Source: Cohnella rhizosphaerae
Lineage (GTDB): Bacteria; Bacillota; Bacilli; Paenibacillales; Paenibacillaceae
DNA length: 64,000 nt
Assembly: GCF_029525575.1 (NCBI RefSeq)
Contig: NZ_JAPDIA010000009.1
Location: forward strand, 1,054,001 to 1,118,000
Direction of reading: 5' to 3'
The notes beneath the pieces are model-generated. The model was not told where the DNA came from, searched no databases, and was given only the letters and a program-made list of their open reading frames with translations. A program made the translations under genes and the position numbers. Positions 60,323 to 64,000 of the stretch are shown here, in pieces (position 1 is the stretch's first letter; each line of letters begins with the position of its first letter).

Positions 60323-60658
60323 TGCAAGCGGCCGGATGCGGAGATCAGGTCGCCAAGCTGAGAATTATCGATTTTTTTCGAAGAGGAGATCGACACGCTT
60401 TCGCGCTTCATGCGCATGCCGCGGGACGAGGCAAAGCAGGCGCTGAGGCTTGAATTGCTGGAGCTGATCCGTCTAAAAGCGGATGAGATAGCGGCGATCG
60501 GCAGATGTGCCGAGCCACAAACCGTCTATGCCGCTGAAAAATCAGTTGAGGAGAGAAGGTCGGACAATGGAATTTCGCAAATTTATGCGCGGCAGCGCCC
60601 CGGAGTATCCCAAGGGGACGAGGTTCCCCGAACGTCTCGCGTTAAAAAGCGGCAATGA
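60265..60658 (+). CDS. RsoA/HTH_16-like sigma partner (one frame break, end uncertain)
   Basis: From ATG 60265, inside the end of the sigma-like gene, the frame breaks at the 7-base T run near 60373. Removing one T gives a helical protein (NEQLRLLVQAAGCGDQVAKL, IIDFFEEEIDTLSRFMRM, LRLELLELIRLKADEIA) that matches the short region-2-like helix-turn-helix partners of split sigma factors. After about residue 80 the sequence loses family character, and the frame runs to 60658, overlapping the next gene by 92 bases. The true stop may be near 60540 if a further base error exists. Confidence 0.6.
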
Positions 60659-61043
60659 GGAGACCGACTTGTCCTGGCTTCGGCATACGGCTTCGGGCGC
60701 CGTCGTGTTCGTCATGAGCGCGGGCTGCGAGGCTTGCGACCTGGATGCGGCGGTCGGATTCATGGAAGAACGGCCCGAACTGGACTACTTGCTCCTCGCG
60801 GAGGCGGACGACGCGGATTATGAATTGCTCGTCAAGGAGCTTGCTCCCTTTCCGTGCCGCGTCGAGCGTTGCGAGATCTCCGCCGTCGCCGATCGAACGC
60901 CGATCAAGGTGATCCCCTTCATGATCGTGCTGGATCGCGAAGGCGTCGCGGTCGGATCGGGCTTGTTCAATACGACGCTGGACGCGATCGCCCACGTCCG
61001 CTCGTTGGGCGCGAACGGCCGGGCCGCCGGATCCTCGGTCTAA
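60567..61043 (+). CDS. Thioredoxin-fold protein with CEAC active site
   Basis: This 158-residue protein has the core GAVVFVMSAGCEACDLDAAV (CxxC at residues ~54-57), a central ELDYLLLAEADDADYELLV, and the thioredoxin cis-Pro loop IKVIPFMIVLDREGVAVGSG. This is the redox fold of TlpA/MauD-like proteins. No signal peptide is evident, so it acts in the cytoplasm or is membrane-associated through partners. A GAGGAGAGAAGG site precedes ATG 60567. Its stop TAA shares its last A with the ATG of the ABC exporter, so they are translationally coupled. A role in handling the cysteines of the peptide made downstream is inferred. Confidence 0.85.
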   Translation: MEFRKFMRGSAPEYPKGTRFPERLALKSGNEETDLSWLRHTASGAVVFVMSAGCEACDLDAAVGFMEERPELDYLLLAEADDADYELLVKELAPFPCRVERCEISAVADRTPIKVIPFMIVLDREGVAVGSGLFNTTLDAIAHVRSLGANGRAAGSSV

Positions 61044-63017
61044 TGCGCAAAATCGCGCGCATCGCGTCGGATGCGTTCGCGTCCGCATGGCGGATCTACC
61101 GATTTGACAAAGCGGGCGTGCTGCTCTCCTTCGCCGTGCTGGCCGGCAGCGCGTTGCAGTCCTATTGGACGCTTGCTTTTACTGCGCAACTGATCAATAC
61201 CGCGGTCGGTGGCGACGGCCAGGCATTCCTATTCCCGCTTGCAACGCTCGCATGCCTTCAATTGTCCGGCGCGGGACTGAACGCGATCTCCGCTTACCGA
61301 ACGTCGCGGATGCAGTTGGCCTACGCTAACGCCTGCGAATTGCGGTTGATCGAAGAAAACGGAGCGCTCACGCTTGCGGAGCAGGAGCATCCGCAGTACG
61401 AGGAGCGGCTCGCCATGCGGCGATTCGCGGCTACCAAGCCGTTCGAGCTGTATTCGCAGGTCGCTCAGCTGCTAGCGAAGCTGGCGACGGCGATGCTCGG
61501 ATTCCGTTACTTGTCGGGCGTGCATCCCGCCATCGGCGCGCTGGCATTCGTAGCCGGCTGTCTGAAGGGCGGACTTCATCTCATGCTCGTCAATCGCAAA
61601 GCGATGTTGAATGCGGAGCTTCACCGCGCATCGGTTCGTCCGTCTTACCTCTACGGTCTGTTGACCGGATCGGCATCGCAGAAGGAGTTGACGGTCTACA
61701 GGTCGCGCGATTATTTCAAAGACCGGTGGCTGTCCGCGAAGCGAATTTCCGACGGCATTCTATCCCGCATTCAACGGATGCAGCTGTCGGCGGGCTTCGC
61801 CGGCGAGACGATATCCGTCGCGGGGTACGCGGCAGCCGCATGCTTCGCAGCGTTGACCGTCCGCGAGCGCGGGTTGGGAGCTGGCGACTTCATGGCGGTC
61901 ACGATGGCGATGAGCCTGATCTCCTCGAACCTGTCTTCGGTCCTTCAGAGCTGGGCCGGCGTCGCGGAGACGCACGCGTATCTGTCCGGAACAGGGGCGC
62001 CGGCGTTGCGCTCGCGGGATTTCAAGAAGACTGCGGTTGGAGGTCATGCGCCGGAAGCCGGCGCAAAGCGCTTCGCGGGGCCGCAAGGTGGCGGAAGAGA
62101 CAGCGGAAGTCGAAGAGACAGCGGAAGTCGAAGAGACAGCGGAAGTCGAAGAGACAGCGGAAGTCGAAGAGACAGCGGAAGTCGAAGAGACAGCGGAAGC
62201 CGAAGCGGAAGCGACTCGGACAAGCCGTTTGCTTTGGCCAAGGCAATCGAGCTCCCGGCGCTCCGATATTTTTATCCGAACCGGGACAAGCCGGCGCTGG
62301 AGATCGGGGGAGCGACAAATACGCAGGGGAGAAAAAATCGCCATTCTGGGCGGCAACGGCTCGGGCAAGTCCACTTTGCTCAAGATCGTGCTCGGCCTGT
62401 ACGTGCCCGACGGCGATCCGGTTCGCTATGACGGCGTGCCCATAGGGGAGATGGACAGAAACCGCATGTTCGAACGTGTTCAGGTGCTTTTCCAGGATTT
62501 CGTCCGCTATCAAGGCACGGTACGCGAGAACATGGCCGCCGGGCATGCCGATGCGCTGCAGGACGACGCAAGGCTGCGCAGCGCGCTGACGGCCGCAGGG
62601 CTGGGCGACCTGGCGCAAGGACGCGGACCGGATACGCCGCTCGGCCAGATGGACGCAAGCGCGATTTATTTGTCGGGCGGGCAGTGGCAGAAGCTCGCCT
62701 TGTCGAGGCTGTTCCTGCATCCCGACGCCGATCTGGTCGTGCTGGACGAGCCTACGTCGGCGCTGGATCCGCTTAGCGAGTCCGCCGCGATGGACGGGAT
62801 CTGGCGGCTGTTCGCGGACAAGACCGTGCTGCTCGTAACGCACCGCGTCGCGTTGGCCAGACGGGCGGACCGGATCTGGGTCATGGACGCGGGACGACTC
62901 GTCGAGGAAGGCAACCACGAAGCGCTGCTGGCGCTCGGCGGGCGGTACGCCCGCGTTTGGTCCGAGCAGGAGGCGCTGCACGACCGACTAACGACTTTAA
63001 GGAGCGGATCGCGATGA
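61043..63017 (+). CDS. ABC exporter, fused membrane and ATPase domains (one frame break)
   Basis: The exporter half-transporter has 657 residues after removing one A from the A run at 62319-62321 (GGATIRRGEKIAILGGNGSG). Membrane segments (AGVLLSFAVLAGSALQSYW onward) occupy residues 20-320. A Ser/Arg/Asp-rich linker encoded by an 18-bp minisatellite follows, then the ATPase: PALRYFYPNRDKPALEI, Walker A GGNGSGKSTL, Q-loop (VLFQDFVRYQG), signature LSGGQWQKLALSRL, Walker B DLVVLDEPTSALD, and switch His (LLVTHRVAL). No C39 peptidase domain is present, so it does not cleave a double-Gly leader. It probably works as a dimer exporting the 67-residue peptide. The linker frame is the least certain part. 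Confidence 0.9.
62094..62201 (+). repeat. 18-bp minisatellite inside the ABC exporter gene
   Basis: Six tandem copies of GAAGAGACAGCGGAAGTC (the last ends GCC). In the exporter frame it codes for a Ser/Arg/Asp repeat (SGSRRD); in the next frame for an acidic repeat (EETAEV). It forms the linker between the membrane and ATPase domains and can change length by six residues per unit. Confidence 0.93.
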
Positions 63018-63490
63018 GCTTGAGATTGAATTCCGGCGAGAGAACGCCGATCGTCCCGCGGCAAGGCGCGGCGATTCCGGATCTCGCGAGGGCAGGCGCG
63101 CCGGGACCGAACGGTGAGCCGCGGCTCCTCCTGTTCGCCTCGCTTCACTGCGCAGACTGCATCGAGCTGTTTCCGCAACTGGCGCAAGCGAACGCTGCCC
63201 TTCCCGAATATCGCTTGCTGCTGTTCGTTGCGGGAGACCCGCGCGACGTTCGCGGGATGTCGGACTACTTTAAATGGACGTTCCCCGTTTTCCCCGTGAA
63301 CGCGGGAGACATGCACGGTGCGTTAGGCGTGCGGACTTACCCGCTGGCCATCATCGAGATCGGCGACGGCAAGGTGGCTCGCGCCGCCGCCGTTCACGAC
63401 GACGGCGAAATCAGGCGGCTGGCCGACGGTCTGCTGCTGAAAGGAGGTGATGAACATGGCTTGCACATGCCCGACGAACTACATCCTTGA
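63014..63490 (+). CDS. Second thioredoxin-fold protein, CADC active site
   Basis: This 158-residue protein has a CxxC site in LLLFASLHCADCIELFPQLA (residues ~49-52), cis-Pro segment VRTYPLAIIEIGDG and a thioredoxin-like order of strands. It starts at ATG 63014 with AAGGAG upstream, overlapping the exporter stop by four bases, and its end overlaps the start of the peptide gene. The same length as the CEAC protein upstream but clearly different sequence suggests two redox partners with distinct tasks (for example oxidation and isomerisation, or one for each side of the membrane). That division is inference. Confidence 0.85.
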   Translation: MSLRLNSGERTPIVPRQGAAIPDLARAGAPGPNGEPRLLLFASLHCADCIELFPQLAQANAALPEYRLLLFVAGDPRDVRGMSDYFKWTFPVFPVNAGDMHGALGVRTYPLAIIEIGDGKVARAAAVHDDGEIRRLADGLLLKGGDEHGLHMPDELHP

Positions 63491-63659
63491 CGGCGAAATT
63501 CCGCAGTACACGTACTGCGTGGCTAAAACGTGCTCCGCGAACGGAACGACGTACCCGAAGGAATACTGGATCAACAAGACGATCCAATGCACCAACACGA
63601 TCGTGCCGTACAATGTATCGTACGTGAACTGCGATCAGCAAGGCGGCTGCTGCGTTTAA
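63456..63659 (+). CDS. 67-residue cysteine-rich peptide, candidate exported product
   Basis: The peptide has eight cysteines: C3, C5, C21, C26, C45, C59, C65, C66, spread along the full length, with a CTC start and a GGCCV end. It is rich in Tyr, Asn and Thr and low in charge, and has no signal peptide, no membrane segment and no double-Gly leader. A perfect AAAGGAGGTGAT lies just before ATG 63456, the strongest ribosome site of the locus, as expected for an abundant product. A terminator follows. Even cysteine number and flanking CxxC proteins suggest four disulfides. I do not recognise the family. It could be an antimicrobial peptide, a signal or a structural protein. Confidence 0.8.
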   Translation: MACTCPTNYILDGEIPQYTYCVAKTCSANGTTYPKEYWINKTIQCTNTIVPYNVSYVNCDQQGGCCV

Positions 63660-63678
63660 CGGCGCGCCGGCAGACGGG

Positions 63679-63710
63679 AGCCGGGCGATCAGCCCGGCTT
63701 CTTGTCTTTT
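63679..63710 (+). terminator. Terminator after the cysteine-rich peptide gene
   Basis: AGCCGGGC pairs perfectly with GCCCGGCT around GATCA, followed by TCTTGTCTTTT. It would limit read-through into the MauE-like gene relative to the peptide. Confidence 0.8.
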
Positions 63711-63747
63711 GCCAGCACATCTTTGCCGAGAGGAGCATTCAACGCGA

Positions 63748-64000
63748 TGAACTGGGAATACGAGGCCGCTTGGCTGTGCGACTGCGCGCTCGCCGTCGTT
63801 TTTGCCGCTTCGGCGTGGGGCAAGGCGCAAACGATGACGGATATGCGCATGGAAATCAAAGCCTACGGGCTGATGCCGGCGAACCTTGTGCCTGCGGCAG
63901 CGTGGGCGGCGCTGGCTTTGGAGTGGGTCCTAGCGGCCGCTTTTGCGAAAGGCGGCACGCTGGAGGGCGTCAAAGAGCCGGCGGCAATCATCGTACTGCT
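63748..64000 (+). CDS. MauE/DoxX-like membrane redox protein, N-terminal part
   Basis: 84 residues are visible before the window ends. The pattern (CALAVVFAASAWGKAQTMTD, EIKAYGLMPANLVPA, then LALEWVLAAAFA) matches the MauE family of four-helix membrane proteins, related to DoxX and thought to pass electrons between quinone or cytoplasmic donors and extracytoplasmic thioredoxin-like proteins. A CDC motif lies at the start of helix 1. A GAGAGGAG site precedes ATG 63748. Its position after two CxxC proteins and a Cys-rich peptide fits a disulfide-forming pathway. Confidence 0.82.

Noticed and set aside
62037..62250. Acidic (EETAEV) reading of the exporter linker
   Set aside because: It would need an extra frame break before and two after the repeat; the Ser/Arg frame joins the membrane part to the ATPase with a single correction.

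Overview
The window looks like a chromosomal segment of a GC-rich, spore-forming-type Firmicute of the Paenibacillaceae, most like Cohnella or Paenibacillus. The grounds are strong AGGAGG-type ribosome sites, the DnaB/DnaI helicase-loading pair, the two KtrB-type potassium channels behind a c-di-AMP riboswitch, the GntR/LacI sugar regulator with LplB/LplC-type permeases, and the giant Big_2-repeat surface protein. No tRNA, rRNA, insertion sequence or CRISPR array was seen. One warning applies throughout. At least 28 frame breaks interrupt otherwise well-conserved genes. Every one is repaired by removing a single base, almost always from a homopolymer, and never by adding one. I read these as insertion errors in the assembly, so the split genes are given as whole CDSs.

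Layout. 1-289: end of an unknown gene. 348-10023: sugar locus with a GH32-like hydrolase and a GntR/LacI repressor on the minus strand, and a GH38 alpha-mannosidase plus an ABC importer (two permeases, lipoprotein) on the plus strand; three copies of one operator motif tie it together. 10195-22862: two giant secreted proteins facing each other, a beta-helix (GH55-like) enzyme with repeated binding modules and a DUF5057/Big_2 protein. 23170-30686: type IV pilus operon (pilB, pilT, pilC, prepilin, prepilin peptidase, a fused pilM-pilN, pilO). 30840-33720: dnaB and dnaI, separated by a 51-bp minisatellite. 34149-37279: sulfate importer with a YezD-like protein. 37506-41427: yqzM-like gene, uvrC, a Fur-box siderophore-binding lipoprotein and a small helical protein. 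41621-43304: CPBP membrane protease. 43505-47205: c-di-AMP riboswitch, ktrB, ktrB, ktrA. 47278-49091: polysaccharide deacetylase and a LysM-3D cell-wall protein. 49310-53594: LysR regulator divergent from sdhCAB. 53938-58089: odhAB. 58198-58665: intergenic repeat arrays. 58760-59759: VanY-like carboxypeptidase.

The most interesting part is 59878-64000, which runs off the window. A promoter whose -35 region is overlapped by a LexA-like SOS box reads into a probable two-part sigma factor (a region-4 protein plus a region-2/HTH_16-like partner). Then come a CxxC thioredoxin-fold protein, a one-gene ABC exporter, a second CxxC thioredoxin-fold protein, a 67-residue peptide with eight cysteines behind a perfect ribosome site, and a MauE/DoxX-type membrane redox protein. 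The genes overlap or nearly touch up to the peptide. I infer a locus that makes, oxidises and exports a disulfide-rich peptide, possibly induced by DNA damage. I do not recognise the peptide.
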